A stretch of DNA of 64,000 bases from Haemophilus parainfluenzae (GCF_014931375.1 NZ_CP063117.1:1054001-1118000), one strand, 5' to 3'; counted from the first letter of the stretch, positions 21,862-31,613 are shown. Notes: a model not told the origin generated them from the letters alone. Program-made: numbers and translations.

Positions 21862-23355
21862 TTAATCTTCTTTTCCTAAGATTTGATTCACTTCACTCTT
21901 ATAGAGTACGGCTTTTGCACCGAAAATGGCCTGTACGCCACCGCCCACTTCAAGCACATCAATTGCACCTAATTTTTTCAATGTGGCTTTATCAACGGCT
22001 TTCACGTCCTTAACAGAAACACGTAAGCGAGTAATACATGCATCCACGTTTTCAATATTTTCAGCGCTACCTAATGCCGCAATAATTTTATGTGCATTTT
22101 CAGTAAGAGAGCTGGTTTCTTGTTCTACATTTTCTTCAGTTTCTTCACCGCGTCCTGGTGTCATTACATTAAAGATGCGAATCAAGAAAATGAAAGAGAA
22201 ATAATAGAGTAGAGCCCAAGGAATACCTACAAAAATCACACGCAACCAATGGGTGTTTTCATCACCTTGTAAGATACCGAAGAGCAAGAAATCAATAAAA
22301 CCACCAGAGAAAGTATTCCCGATAGAGATATTTAAATAATCGGCAATAAAGAAAGATACACCATCTAAGAAAGCGTGGAATACATAAAGCCATGGTGCGA
22401 CAAACAAGAACATAAATTCGATCGGTTCTGTAATGCCAGTAATGAAAGAGGTTAGGGCTGCACCAAGGAATAAGCCGCCAATTTGTGCACGACGTTTTTT
22501 CGGTACACAGTGATACATGGCTAAGCAGGCTGCTGGTAAGCCAAACATCATGGTATCAAAACGGCCGGCAAAGAAACGAGTCCCTTCAGTAAATAAACCG
22601 TGGTGATTAGGATCGGCTAATTGAGCAAAAAAGATTTTTTGTGCCCCAACAATCATCTCGCCATTGACCATTTCAACACCACCTAATTCAGAATACCAAA
22701 ACAGTGGGTAAATCATATGATGTAAGCCAACCGCACCAGATAATCGCATTAAGAAACCGTATAAGAATGTTCCAAAGGTTCCCATGGAGGCGATGCTTTT
22801 ACCTGCCGATACGAGCCATTGTTGGAAAGTTGGCCAAATGAGGAAGAAAACTAATCCAACAAAAATAGCTGAAAAAGCAGTCACAATTGGCACAAAGCGA
22901 GAGCCGCCAAAGAAACCTAATACTTGTGGTAATTGGATGTTGTGATAGCGATTGTGTAATTTAACGGTAATCAAGCCCATCACCAATGCTCCAATCACAC
23001 CCGTATCGATGCTTTTTACATCAGGAGAGAAAATCGGAATTAATGCAGCAATGGTACCCGTCATAATGAGATAACCAACAACCGCAGCGAGAGCGGCAAC
23101 GCCTTTGTCACGTTTGGCTAAGCCGATACCTAAACCAATACACAATAATAAGGCTAAATTAGCGAACACTACGCTACCGGCTGCTGACATGATCTGAAAC
23201 AGGCCTTGCAGCACCTCATTATTTAAAATTGGATAAGCTTGCACCGTTGCTTTATTGGAAAGCGCCCCACCGATCCCAAGTAAAAGACCCGCAGCAGGCA
23301 AAATAGCAATCGGCAACATGAATGCCTTACCGACTTGTTGAAGTTGTTTAAACAT
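21862..23355 (-). CDS. ptsG: PTS glucose-family transporter, EIIBC
   Basis: A 497-residue protein with an N-terminal EIIC channel (about ten hydrophobic segments, residues 15-390; GITEPIEFMFLFVAPWLY is the substrate-side signature) and a C-terminal EIIB domain with the phosphorylated Cys in VDACITRLRV. It takes up and phosphorylates glucose or a related hexose, with EIIA supplied separately. AGGAGG stands before the ATG and a consensus CRP site lies about 55 bp upstream. The glucose specificity is by resemblance. Its presence argues against H. influenzae as host. Confidence 0.85.
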   Translation of the reverse strand: MFKQLQQVGKAFMLPIAILPAAGLLLGIGGALSNKATVQAYPILNNEVLQGLFQIMSAAGSVVFANLALLLCIGLGIGLAKRDKGVAALAAVVGYLIMTGTIAALIPIFSPDVKSIDTGVIGALVMGLITVKLHNRYHNIQLPQVLGFFGGSRFVPIVTAFSAIFVGLVFFLIWPTFQQWLVSAGKSIASMGTFGTFLYGFLMRLSGAVGLHHMIYPLFWYSELGGVEMVNGEMIVGAQKIFFAQLADPNHHGLFTEGTRFFAGRFDTMMFGLPAACLAMYHCVPKKRRAQIGGLFLGAALTSFITGITEPIEFMFLFVAPWLYVFHAFLDGVSFFIADYLNISIGNTFSGGFIDFLLFGILQGDENTHWLRVIFVGIPWALLYYFSFIFLIRIFNVMTPGRGEETEENVEQETSSLTENAHKIIAALGSAENIENVDACITRLRVSVKDVKAVDKATLKKLGAIDVLEVGGGVQAIFGAKAVLYKSEVNQILGKED

Positions 23356-23408
23356 AGAACCTCCTGTGATTACTTTTTTGAAATGTAACGTATTTGAAGG
23401 GAAAAATC

Positions 23409-23424
23409 TGTGAAACCGCTCACA
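23409..23424. promoter_or_regulatory. consensus CRP site upstream of the PTS gene
   Basis: TGTGAAACCGCTCACA matches TGTGA-N6-TCACA at every consensus position. It is centred about 61 bp before the start of the minus-strand PTS gene. Confidence 0.75.
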
Positions 23425-23526
23425 GTTTCAACCTAACACCTTGCTTTGATGAGTTTTAGCTTATGTTGGCGTGCGGTGGATTTCCTTTTATAATGCAAGA
23501 AAACTTGCGTGTTTATTCATTATTTT

Positions 23527-24237
23527 ATGACAACTTTTATTGCCTACGCCAATATTCAACAACCTTTTCCTTTTGATGAAATCCCTACGGATCTAGTCCC
23601 TGAAAATTTGCGTACTGAACTGCAGGGAAATTCTCGGATAACGCAACGTCATCAATGTCGTCGATTGGCGCATTTTTTACTTTGGCAGTTGCTAAAAAAA
23701 GCGGGAAAATCAACCGCACTTTTAGGGCAAATTTATCGTACGCAAAGTGGTAGACCACAATTTCTCGTCGAGAACATCGATTTTAATATAAGCCACTCAG
23801 GCGATTGGGTTGCCGTATTGCTGCATATTAATGAATCAGAAAAAAGTGCGGTCGGTATTGATATTGAATTTCCCAAAAAACGAAATTTTTCTGCACTCAT
23901 GGCGCATTTTGCGCCACAAGCAGAGCAAGAATGGTTTGCTAAACAACTTAATGAGGAGCAGGCTTTTTATCGCTGTTGGTGTTTGCGTGAGGCGGTATTG
24001 AAATCACAAGGAGTAGGAATAGTGAAACTATCAAGTGTGACGCATTTGCCAGAACAATTGCAGATCTTTTCAGATTATTGTCCGAAAGGGAAATTGCTCT
24101 TTACTGATGAATTACCTTTTTACTTTGCGGCATTTATTAATCAGTCAAAAATCCAACCGCACTTTTATCAATGGAATGGAAAAGAATTAGAAGAAAAAAA
24201 TATAAAAAAATCCTTGATTTACCAAGTAAATGAATAA
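23527..24237 (+). CDS. 4'-phosphopantetheinyl transferase, Sfp/AcpT-like
   Basis: A 236-residue protein of the Sfp/Gsp/HetI group, which moves phosphopantetheine from CoA to carrier-protein serines. The Mg-binding motif VGIDIEFPKK and the downstream WCLREAVLKSQGVG (W-x-x-KEA type, here REA) are clear, as is NISHSGDWVAV. Its usual substrate would be an acyl or aryl carrier protein other than AcpS targets. No ribosome binding site is obvious; 23527 is chosen over an upstream ATG because MTTFIAYANI fits better. Three uptake-signal cores lie inside the gene. Confidence 0.85.
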   Translation: MTTFIAYANIQQPFPFDEIPTDLVPENLRTELQGNSRITQRHQCRRLAHFLLWQLLKKAGKSTALLGQIYRTQSGRPQFLVENIDFNISHSGDWVAVLLHINESEKSAVGIDIEFPKKRNFSALMAHFAPQAEQEWFAKQLNEEQAFYRCWCLREAVLKSQGVGIVKLSSVTHLPEQLQIFSDYCPKGKLLFTDELPFYFAAFINQSKIQPHFYQWNGKELEEKNIKKSLIYQVNE

Positions 24238-24240
24238 AAG

Positions 24241-24275
24241 AAAATCCTTGAAAATATTAAAGGATTTTTTATTTT
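24241..24275 (+). terminator. terminator after the phosphopantetheinyl transferase
   Basis: AAAATCCTT pairs with AAGGATTTT and a T run follows. Confidence 0.75.
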
Positions 24276-24365
24276 GTAAAATTTGCATTGTCACTTGTAT
24301 TTTCATAGACTAACCCCATTTATTTCGTTAAACTCATTAAAAATTTTAGACAAATGGAGAACGTA

Positions 24366-25607
24366 ATGTCGCAAAACGGTCCAGATCAAGATCCTTGGGG
24401 TAAACCGGGACAGAGCAGCGGTCCAAAACAGTCAGATAATTCATCAGATAAGCAAAATGAAAATGGCTGGGGTTCGCGAGACAATAAAAATCAGGAACAA
24501 TCACCTCCAGATATTGAAGAGGTATTTAATAATCTGTTGAAAAAATTAGGTGGTGGGAATAAGAAGGGTGGATCAAATAATACTTCGCCGAATATACCTG
24601 CATTTAATTTAGGTAAGATTTTACCGATCGCCGCAGTAATCGGAGGGATTATTTGGGGTGCAAGCGGTTTTTATACTATTAAAGAAGCAGAACGTGGCGT
24701 AACGTTACGTTTTGGCGAGTTTCATTCTATCGTTCAACCAGGTTTAAACTGGAAACCAACCTTTATTGATAAAGTGATTCCAGTGAATGTAGAACAAGTT
24801 CGTGAGCTTAAAACGCAAGGTGCGATGTTAACCAAAGATGAAAACATGGTTAAAGTGGAAATGACTGTGCAATATCGCGTGCAAAATCCTGAAAAATACC
24901 TGTTTAGCGTAAGCAATGCGGACAATAGTCTTGGACAAGCGACTGACAGTGCACTTCGTTATGTGATTGGTCATATGACTATGAATGATGTGCTGACAAC
25001 CGGTCGTGCCGTGGTACGTGAAGATACATGGAAAGCCTTGAACGATATTATCAAACCTTATGATATGGGACTTGAAGTGATTGACGTGAACTTCCAATCT
25101 GCACGTCCACCAGAAGAAGTGAAAGATGCTTTCGATGATGCGATTAAAGCACAGGAAGACGAACAACGTTACATTCGTGAAGCGGAAGCTTATGCTCGCG
25201 AGAAAGAGCCAATCGCTCGTGGTGATGCACAGCGTATCGTTGAAGAAGCAACGGCTTATAAAGATCGTGTTGTGCTAGATGCGCAAGGGGAAGTGGAACG
25301 TTTACAACGTCTGCTACCTGAATTTAAAGCGGCCCCTGATTTGTTAAAAGAGCGTCTTTATATTCAAACCATGGAAAAAGTCATGGCAAATACACCTAAA
25401 GTGATGCTAGATAGCAATAATGGTAACAATTTAACTGTATTGCCATTGGAGCAATTAATGGGTAAAAAGACGGTTAAGCCAGTGGCCACTACTTCTGAAA
25501 GTGCGGTCAGTTCTGCGCCTGTTTCAACACAGGAACGTCGTGTAGAAACACAAGCGGTTCAACCGGTTCAATCAAATGAAGGCATTCGCCAAGGGAGATT
25601 TAACTAA
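24366..25607 (+). CDS. hflK: FtsH protease modulator HflK
   Basis: A 413-residue SPFH/band-7 protein. It has a Gly/Asn/Gln-rich cytoplasmic N-terminus, one membrane segment (about residues 75-95, ILPIAAVIGGIIWGASGFY) and a periplasmic SPFH domain starting ERGVTLRFGEFHSIVQPGLNW. With HflC it forms a cage around FtsH. The ATG at 24366 follows GGAGAACGTA; a frame start four codons earlier would use that Shine-Dalgarno as coding sequence. Its stop TAA shares one base with the hflC ATG. Confidence 0.95.
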   Translation: MSQNGPDQDPWGKPGQSSGPKQSDNSSDKQNENGWGSRDNKNQEQSPPDIEEVFNNLLKKLGGGNKKGGSNNTSPNIPAFNLGKILPIAAVIGGIIWGASGFYTIKEAERGVTLRFGEFHSIVQPGLNWKPTFIDKVIPVNVEQVRELKTQGAMLTKDENMVKVEMTVQYRVQNPEKYLFSVSNADNSLGQATDSALRYVIGHMTMNDVLTTGRAVVREDTWKALNDIIKPYDMGLEVIDVNFQSARPPEEVKDAFDDAIKAQEDEQRYIREAEAYAREKEPIARGDAQRIVEEATAYKDRVVLDAQGEVERLQRLLPEFKAAPDLLKERLYIQTMEKVMANTPKVMLDSNNGNNLTVLPLEQLMGKKTVKPVATTSESAVSSAPVSTQERRVETQAVQPVQSNEGIRQGRFN

Positions 25608-26494
25608 TGCGTAAATTTTTACTTCCGATTATTGTGGTGATTGCTGCGGTGTTATATTCCAGCGTCGTGGTTGTAACTGAGGGCACTCGTGGCATCATGT
25701 TGCGTTTTAACAAAGTACAACGTGATGCAGAAAATAAAGTGGTCGTCTATGAACCAGGTTTGCATTTTAAATTGCCTTTAATTGATAGCATTAAAGTGCT
25801 TGATGCGCGTATTCGTACCCTTGATGGCTCAGCTACTCGTTTTGTGACAGTCGAGAAAAAAGACTTGTTGGTGGATTCCTATGTGAAATGGAGAATCAGC
25901 GATTTCGGTCGTTTCTATACTGCAACGGGTGGTGGTGATTATAACCAAGCTTCAAGCTTATTAAGCCGTAAAGTGAATGACCGTCTGCGTTCAGAAATTG
26001 GTACACGCACGATTAAAGACATCGTTTCAGGTACACGTGGTGAATTAATGGCGGGGGCGAAAAAAGCGTTAAATTCAGGGCAGGATAGTACCTCTGAATT
26101 AGGGATTGAAGTCGTCGATGTTCGCGTAAAACAAATCAATTTACCGGATGAAGTCTCTTCTTCCATTTACCAACGTATGCGTGCAGAACGTGATGCGGTT
26201 GCTCGTGAACATCGTTCGCAAGGTAAAGAAAAAGCGGCGTTCATTCAAGCGGATGTGGATCGTAAAGTCACCTTGATCTTAGCGAATGCAAATAAAACAG
26301 CACAAGAATTACGAGGTAATGGTGATGCGGCAGCGGCAAAACTATATTCTCAAGCTTTTGCCCAAGAACCACAGTTTTATAGCTTTATTCGTAGCTTAAA
26401 AGCCTATGAAAGCAGCTTTGAAGGTTCAGATAATATGATGATTTTGAAACCTGATAGTGATTTCTTCCGCTTTATGCAAGCGCCAAAGAAATAA
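25607..26494 (+). CDS. hflC: FtsH protease modulator HflC
   Basis: A 295-residue SPFH-domain partner of HflK. One N-terminal membrane segment (residues 4-22) is followed by TEGTRGIMLRFNKVQ and the long helical region rich in Ala, Glu and Arg (RMRAERDAVAREHRSQGKEKA). The start overlaps the hflK stop by one base, a sign of translational coupling and equal dosage. Confidence 0.95.
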   Translation: MRKFLLPIIVVIAAVLYSSVVVVTEGTRGIMLRFNKVQRDAENKVVVYEPGLHFKLPLIDSIKVLDARIRTLDGSATRFVTVEKKDLLVDSYVKWRISDFGRFYTATGGGDYNQASSLLSRKVNDRLRSEIGTRTIKDIVSGTRGELMAGAKKALNSGQDSTSELGIEVVDVRVKQINLPDEVSSSIYQRMRAERDAVAREHRSQGKEKAAFIQADVDRKVTLILANANKTAQELRGNGDAAAAKLYSQAFAQEPQFYSFIRSLKAYESSFEGSDNMMILKPDSDFFRFMQAPKK

Positions 26495-26512
26495 ACAAGA
26501 GATAATAAAAGC

Positions 26513-26543
26513 AAAGTGCGGTTAGAAATAACCGCATTTTTTA
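26513..26543 (+). terminator. terminator after hflC with an uptake signal
   Basis: AAAGTGCGGTTA pairs with TAACCGCATTTT around a short loop, with T residues after it. Confidence 0.8.
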
Positions 26544-26723
26544 TTGCTTAATTTTAGGGGAATTCTCACTTATAAGATAAAAAGGCCTTTAATGCAATCA
26601 ATCGAATCCATAGCCAAAGTTAATTAAATCCATACAAAATATAAGCCAAATTTTTGGCATAATCACCTTACTTTAAGCTTTACGTTTCTTTTTATGTTTA
26701 TTGATCGTTTGGAGGATTATTAG

Positions 26724-28112
26724 ATGAAAAAACTGATTATTGGCGGAGCCGCCATTGCTATCTTAGGTTATTTGGGCGTTGTGGGGTATCTACACCAATT
26801 TGATAAAGAGAATGCGACCCAACTTTTAATGGAAAATCGCTATGCTGGCGAATAAGAAAAAGTGGCAAAAGCCTTATTTGATAATAGCTGCCAATATTGC
26901 CATAGTCCAAACACACCTCTTCCATTTTATTCAAAATTCCCGATTGTGGGTGATGAAATGCAATCGGATATTCAAAGTGGGCTTCGTGCTTTCCGCCTAG
27001 ATCGTTTACTTGAAGGCTTAAAAGATCCGAGCAAATTATCCCAAGCTGATTTAGCAAAACTACAGCGTGTGCTTGAAAATAATGAAATACCAATTGCTAA
27101 ATTCAGACATCTCCACTGGGGAAGTAAACCAGATGAGCAAGAAAAAGTGACATTGCTTAACTGGATTCGTGAAGCACGTAAAATGTCTTTACCAAAAGAA
27201 ACCCCCAATGTTGATGCAGATCGTTTAGTGCAACCTATTCCAGACAATATTGCAACAGATGAAGCAAAAATCGCGTTAGGTCATGATCTTTTCTTTGATG
27301 GTCGTTTATCAGGCGATGGTTCTATTCAATGTCACACTTGTCACCAATTAGATAAAGGTGGTGTAGATAGACTTGAAACTTCAACAGGGATTGAAGGTAA
27401 AAAAGGTCCAATTAACGCACCAACCGTATTCAATGCGGCATTTAACTTTGTGCAATTCTGGGATGGTCGTGCAGCAGATTTAGCTGATCAAGCGAAAGGT
27501 CCTCCAACAAATCCAGTAGAAATGGGCTCGCACTCGTGGGATGACATCGTGGCACGTTTTGAAATGGATGAAGAATTTAAAAAAGAATTCTTAAAAGAAT
27601 ATCCACAAGTGACGAAAGAAACCTTAACTCACGCAATTGGTGAATATGAAAAAACATTAATTACACCAAATAGTGATTTTGACCGTTATTTGAAAGGGGA
27701 TAAAACAGCCTTGACTGAACAACAAGTTCGCGGTTATGAGTTATTCAAACAACATAAATGTGATACTTGTCATACTGGCGTGGCAATGGGCGGACAATCT
27801 TATGAATACATGGGACTTTACGGCGATTACTTTAAAGATCGTGGTACGCCATTAACTGATGCCGATGAAGGTCGCTTTGCTCAAACGAAAGATCCGTTTG
27901 ATATGCATCGTTTCAAAGTGCCAACCTTGCGCAACGTCGCACTTACTGCACCATATTTCCATGATGCCTCAGCAAAAGAGCTAAAAGATGCCGTTAGTGC
28001 AATGTTGAAATATCAAAGTAATGTGAAACAGCCAGCTCAAAAAGATGTTGAAGATATCACGTCTTTCTTAGAAAGCTTAACAGGTGAATTTAAAGGTGAA
28101 AAATTAAAATAA
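26724..28112 (+). pseudogene. triheme cytochrome c peroxidase, interrupted by an in-frame stop
   Basis: The ATG at 26724, with GGAGGA upstream, starts a membrane-anchor segment (KKLIIGGAAIAILGYLGVVG). After 43 codons an in-frame TAA occurs at 26853, and the same frame then stays open to 28112. The rest carries three c-heme motifs: CQYCH, CHTCH and CDTCH. The first is additional to the two of ordinary bacterial peroxidases, as in YhjA-type quinol peroxidases. A restored protein would have 462 residues. Restart at GTG 26862 would lack the export signal and could not be haem-loaded. A real null allele or a base-call error fits equally. Confidence 0.8.
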
Positions 28113-28130
28113 TCCTTTAACTGTAAATAG

Positions 28131-28158
28131 AAACGACCGCAAGTGCGGTCGTTTTTTT
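28131..28158 (+). terminator. terminator after the peroxidase gene
   Basis: CGACCGCA pairs with TGCGGTCG, followed by a T run. The right arm includes an uptake-signal core. Confidence 0.8.
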
Positions 28159-28227
28159 GTGAGTTTTGGTTAGATACAAAGTCATAAATGACTTAGTCAA
28201 AAAACAGAAAAGCTAAATTTTAGGTAT

Positions 28228-28248
28228 AAAAAAAGCCGCTTACGCGAC
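28228..28248 (-). terminator. terminator of the tRNA-Leu gene
   Basis: On the minus strand GTCGC and GCGGC pair around GTAA and seven T residues follow. It lies just beyond the tRNA 3' end, on the chromosomal side. Confidence 0.6.
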
Positions 28249-28270
28249 AATCTTCTTTTTATATTTAAAA

Positions 28271-28335
28271 TGGTGCCCGAAGCCAGACTTGAACTGGCAC
28301 GCCTCGAAAGGCGAGGGATTTTAAATCCCTTGTGT
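28271..28335 (-). tRNA. tRNA-Leu(UAA), 3' part only: ICE attachment site
   Basis: Read on the minus strand, this holds the anticodon stem-loop (AGGGA, loop TTTAAAA with anticodon TAA, TCCCT), the variable arm, the T arm (GCCAGTTCAAGTCTGGC) and an acceptor 3' strand ending in an encoded CCA. Upstream of ACACA at 28335 the sequence no longer follows a tRNA: the D arm and 5' acceptor strand are absent. This is what insertion of an ICE into the tRNA leaves at one end. The complete tRNA should be rebuilt at the far end of the element, outside the window. Confidence 0.88.
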
Positions 28336-28398
28336 ACATCATTTAAGTTTGAAAACTATTTGTTTAGACCAATTCCGTGTACCTAGCCAATACACCAT

Positions 28399-28434
28399 GA
28401 TCTACCCACTAACGCTCTGTGGATAGGTTAGATC
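28399..28434. repeat. inverted repeat near the attachment site
   Basis: GATCTA at 28399 and TAGATC at 28429 flank an imperfect palindrome that includes CCAC and GTGG. It lies between the tRNA end and the integrase stop. It could be an integrase arm or excision-factor site; this is position-based inference. Confidence 0.4.
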
Positions 28435-28569
28435 TTACACAAAAATACTAGTTTGTAAAGCCTGAACGTACTAATTTTAAAAATATTTTTATAAGGATGA
28501 ATAAGCTTAGAACGAGCGGTTTAAATTATTTTTGCAAGGAACACCCTTGGATGCCCCTTGCATACCTAT

Positions 28570-29486
28570 CTAAAGCAATTCTGTATATTCTCTTATTGAA
28601 TCAATATTATCTTCAATATAACTCAATGTAACTTTGACATCTTTATGTCCTAGTAATTGTTTGGCTATATATAGGTTTTCAGGTTTTTTCATTAGATTTG
28701 TTGCTGCTGTATGCCTAAATCTGTGAGGGGAGCTGATAATCCCCGTATATTTTGAAATAACTTTGAAGATATAGCTCACCTGGTCATTGGTCATTTTCTC
28801 TCCCTTTCGTTTAACAGCATTTGAAAATAAATTAATGTTAAATAGTTGAGATTCTACAGGCTGATTCAGTTTACTTAGTTCAGTTAATAATTTCTTTAAA
28901 TAAGGATAAAGTGTAGTTGATATAGGAAGTATATGATACTCGTGATTTTTATTTATCTCAGATGGAATATGAATAACTTGATTCAGCAAATCTACATCTT
29001 TAATTCTTAATTTATTTAACTGAGAGCGTCGAATTGCCGTATAGCGGAAAGTCATAATTATGGTTTTAGTAAACCATAATGGGCGAAGAATAGGAGGAAG
29101 ATGCTTTGATTCAGTGATTCCAAAGCTAAGTTTTTTTAAATCTGAAGAAGTATATACTTTCCTTTTCTTCTTTCCTTCTCTAATGAACAAACCATCGAAA
29201 GGGTTCTTTGTAAATGGGAGGAGTTGTTTTTCAATTCCAAATTTGAAAATAGTCTTTAGCTGACGAATATAGCTGTTCCAAGTCACTTCAATGATAGATT
29301 GTCCAACAACTCTCTTTCTCCATTGGAGTATTAATGATTCTGATATTTCATCAGGATATTGAAGGTTGCAATTTTTCTGTAATTGTCTAATTGCTTTTTC
29401 ATAGCTTTTAATAGTATCTATACGTAAATGACGGTATAAAAAAAATTACTAAGTAACATATCAAATGTGGTTCTATTCACTTTCAT
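28570..29486 (-). pseudogene. int: tyrosine recombinase (ICE integrase), frameshifted at an 8-base poly-A/T run
   Basis: The C-terminal 238 residues are intact, with the catalytic set of tyrosine recombinases: Arg in RYTAIRRSQL, HRFRHTAA, and LLGHKDVKVTLSYIE with the Tyr nucleophile. Upstream coding continues (YRHLRIDTIKSYEKAIRQLQ) in the same frame up to the A8 run at 29438-29445. The natural ATG at 29486, which overlaps the relaxase end by 14 bp, reads MKVNRTTFDMLLSNFF in a frame that stops after the run. One extra T on the coding strand would give a whole protein of about 305 residues. This may be an indel call error, a phase-variable tract or slippage. Confidence 0.82.
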
Positions 29487-31377
29487 TTTCCTCAATAAGT
29501 GATAAATGCAAATTATCAATTGGAATTCTATTACCGAAAAAATAGTCGGTTTTATCAATCAAATACCCAATCAATTGAGAGGTTCTTCTTGGGCCAATAA
29601 CCTTACAGCGCCAAAAATTAATACTATCATTGTTTGATTGATGGTATTTCTTGTGTAATTTAAGGTCTTGGAAACTATATTGCAAATTTTCGATATCTTT
29701 TTTAGTAAAGTTGGTAATGCCCTTACTATTGAAAAAGAGCTGAAAGATTCCAGGTGTTACAAGGAAAAGTTTGCCTTTGACTATATGTAATTTAGCATTT
29801 GAATTATTAATAGTTAGGGTATTCCCGATAATTCCGGATTTTAGCCATTCAACAAAAATCTCTCCTGAGACAGCCTCAGTTTCCTTTGTATCATCACCCA
29901 CTGTTATAGATGGGGTAGAGGCGATTTTATTTATTTCGTTTTCTTGAGATGGTTTTTTATCAGTAGAGTCTTGAGATTCTTCTACAGGTGAAAATAAATT
30001 CATTACCAAATCAGTCATATCCGTCTCGGTTTCTGAGTTTTGGGTATTGATTTGAGTGTTTTGAGAGGATGTATTTTCAGACAAATCCGGTTTATTCAGT
30101 GCGCCTGTTATTGTAGGAAGCTGCATTTCAGATTCCATAATCACTGAATTTTCTTCTTTAGTATCTTCAGCTGAATTTAATTGTTCTTCATTTTCAATAT
30201 CGACTCGACCTAAAAATATACCTGGTCTGTCATTAAGATTTTCCCAAGCTACTTCCGGTTTAATTCTGAGTAAAGAAAATGCTTTAGGTGGGCACCAGCC
30301 TGAATCAGCTTTAATTCGACAATGCCAAATTGCTGTACCATCATTTGTACTTTCAATAATCCCCAGCGATTGCATTTCACTAAATAATTTAGGATTGTCA
30401 GCTGGAGCTGATATGCCTTGCTCCAATAAATAAGCTCGAATTTGGTCTGCAGTGGGTTTGCTCATTAACCATAGTGCATCCTCTGTAAGCCAACCATCAG
30501 ATGGGCCTTTAGGTGTATTAATTTTAAATTTATGTTGCAGTAAATGACGTAAAGCCATGAGTAGTTGTTTTGCAAATGACGTTATAGGTTTCTGAGTCAG
30601 TTTTGATACGTCTCCACCTAGTGCAAGAGTTACACTATTTTGGTCTGCTTTTTGTACTATTTCAGATAATAAACCAGCTTTATCTTTATGATCAGCCATG
30701 GCATACATTAAAGCTGAAAAAGCTTCCGGGTATTCTGCTAACCATGCAAATGCTTCTTTAGGAATTAAATAGTTTGCAAGAAAACTACCCATAACCGGGT
30801 GAAGATCATAATCTCGTCCTTTAATATATTTGAATTTATAAGGTTGAGTTGGTACTCCTAACCAAGGAAACCAACGAGAACCATCTTTTAATTGTATATC
30901 TATATCAACAATAACTTTGCCAATGTCATGAACCAATGCAGCATAAATAACAGCTGCAGTCCAAGCATCACGTTGCTTAGATTGTTCTTCCGGAGCAGCA
31001 TTTTGTGGCAATACATAACTTTGTCGTAATTTAGCTGAAAATGAAAGAACTTCTAGGCCATGATCAAGCATACCACCTAAATGTGAGTGATGATGTGATT
31101 CTGAGGCAGGTAATAGTTGAACCATTTCAGCGTAGCGCTCGATAGGTTTTTTATAGAGCTCATTAAACATATCTTGCGTCATTGATACTTGTTGCCAAAG
31201 TAAATTTAAGTATTTTTGGCGTAATTCAGAATTGAGTAATTCTGACGCAGTAAAGGGGGTTATCCATCCCTCATCATCCACTTTGAATGTTGATAAATTA
31301 AGATTTTTTAGAGAGGATGTGATATTAAGGGAATCTTGTTTTTTCCCTCTGATTTTATGAAAAATAGATGAAAGCAT
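29473..31377 (-). CDS. MobH-family relaxase (TraI_2 domain)
   Basis: A 634-residue protein with the histidine-rich HD-like relaxase core: SHHHSHLGGMLDHGLEV near residue 97 and ALVHDIGKVIVDIDI near 152. Together they are the metal-binding motif of MobH relaxases, which nick oriT and lead the strand into the recipient. A linker rich in Ser, Thr and Glu (about residues 390-500) separates the N-terminal domain from a C-terminal DNA-binding TraI_2_C region. The promoter side faces a noncoding region with hairpins that is an oriT candidate. The stop overlaps the integrase start. Confidence 0.88.
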   Translation of the reverse strand: MLSSIFHKIRGKKQDSLNITSSLKNLNLSTFKVDDEGWITPFTASELLNSELRQKYLNLLWQQVSMTQDMFNELYKKPIERYAEMVQLLPASESHHHSHLGGMLDHGLEVLSFSAKLRQSYVLPQNAAPEEQSKQRDAWTAAVIYAALVHDIGKVIVDIDIQLKDGSRWFPWLGVPTQPYKFKYIKGRDYDLHPVMGSFLANYLIPKEAFAWLAEYPEAFSALMYAMADHKDKAGLLSEIVQKADQNSVTLALGGDVSKLTQKPITSFAKQLLMALRHLLQHKFKINTPKGPSDGWLTEDALWLMSKPTADQIRAYLLEQGISAPADNPKLFSEMQSLGIIESTNDGTAIWHCRIKADSGWCPPKAFSLLRIKPEVAWENLNDRPGIFLGRVDIENEEQLNSAEDTKEENSVIMESEMQLPTITGALNKPDLSENTSSQNTQINTQNSETETDMTDLVMNLFSPVEESQDSTDKKPSQENEINKIASTPSITVGDDTKETEAVSGEIFVEWLKSGIIGNTLTINNSNAKLHIVKGKLFLVTPGIFQLFFNSKGITNFTKKDIENLQYSFQDLKLHKKYHQSNNDSINFWRCKVIGPRRTSQLIGYLIDKTDYFFGNRIPIDNLHLSLIEENESE

Positions 31378-31613
31378 AACTCAGAACCTTTTTTGTAAAA
31401 GAATATTGATTTATGCATCGATCTCAATAAATAAATAATTCTAAATCGGAGATAAATATTAAAGCCATTTTGAAAGCCTTTTGGCCTTTTTAGGTAAGAC
31501 CTTTCCCTTGGAAAGGTTACCTTTATTACATTACCCTTAATCCCGTTAGGGATTCCTTTAACCTTTTGTTTTTTTTGCTACAATAATAACAATTACAAAA
31601 AAAGAAGAAAAAT
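31378..31613. promoter_or_regulatory. divergent noncoding region with several hairpins; oriT candidate
   Basis: It lies between the relaxase and a divergent phosphoribosyltransferase gene. It contains AAAGCC-type arms around 31480, ACCTTTCC and GGAAAGGT at about 31499-31517, and AATCCC with GGGATT around GTTA at about 31538-31553. TACAAT at about 31577 could be a -10 for the plus-strand gene. Dense inverted repeats beside a relaxase gene are typical of oriT, but no nick site can be recognised. Confidence 0.4.
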
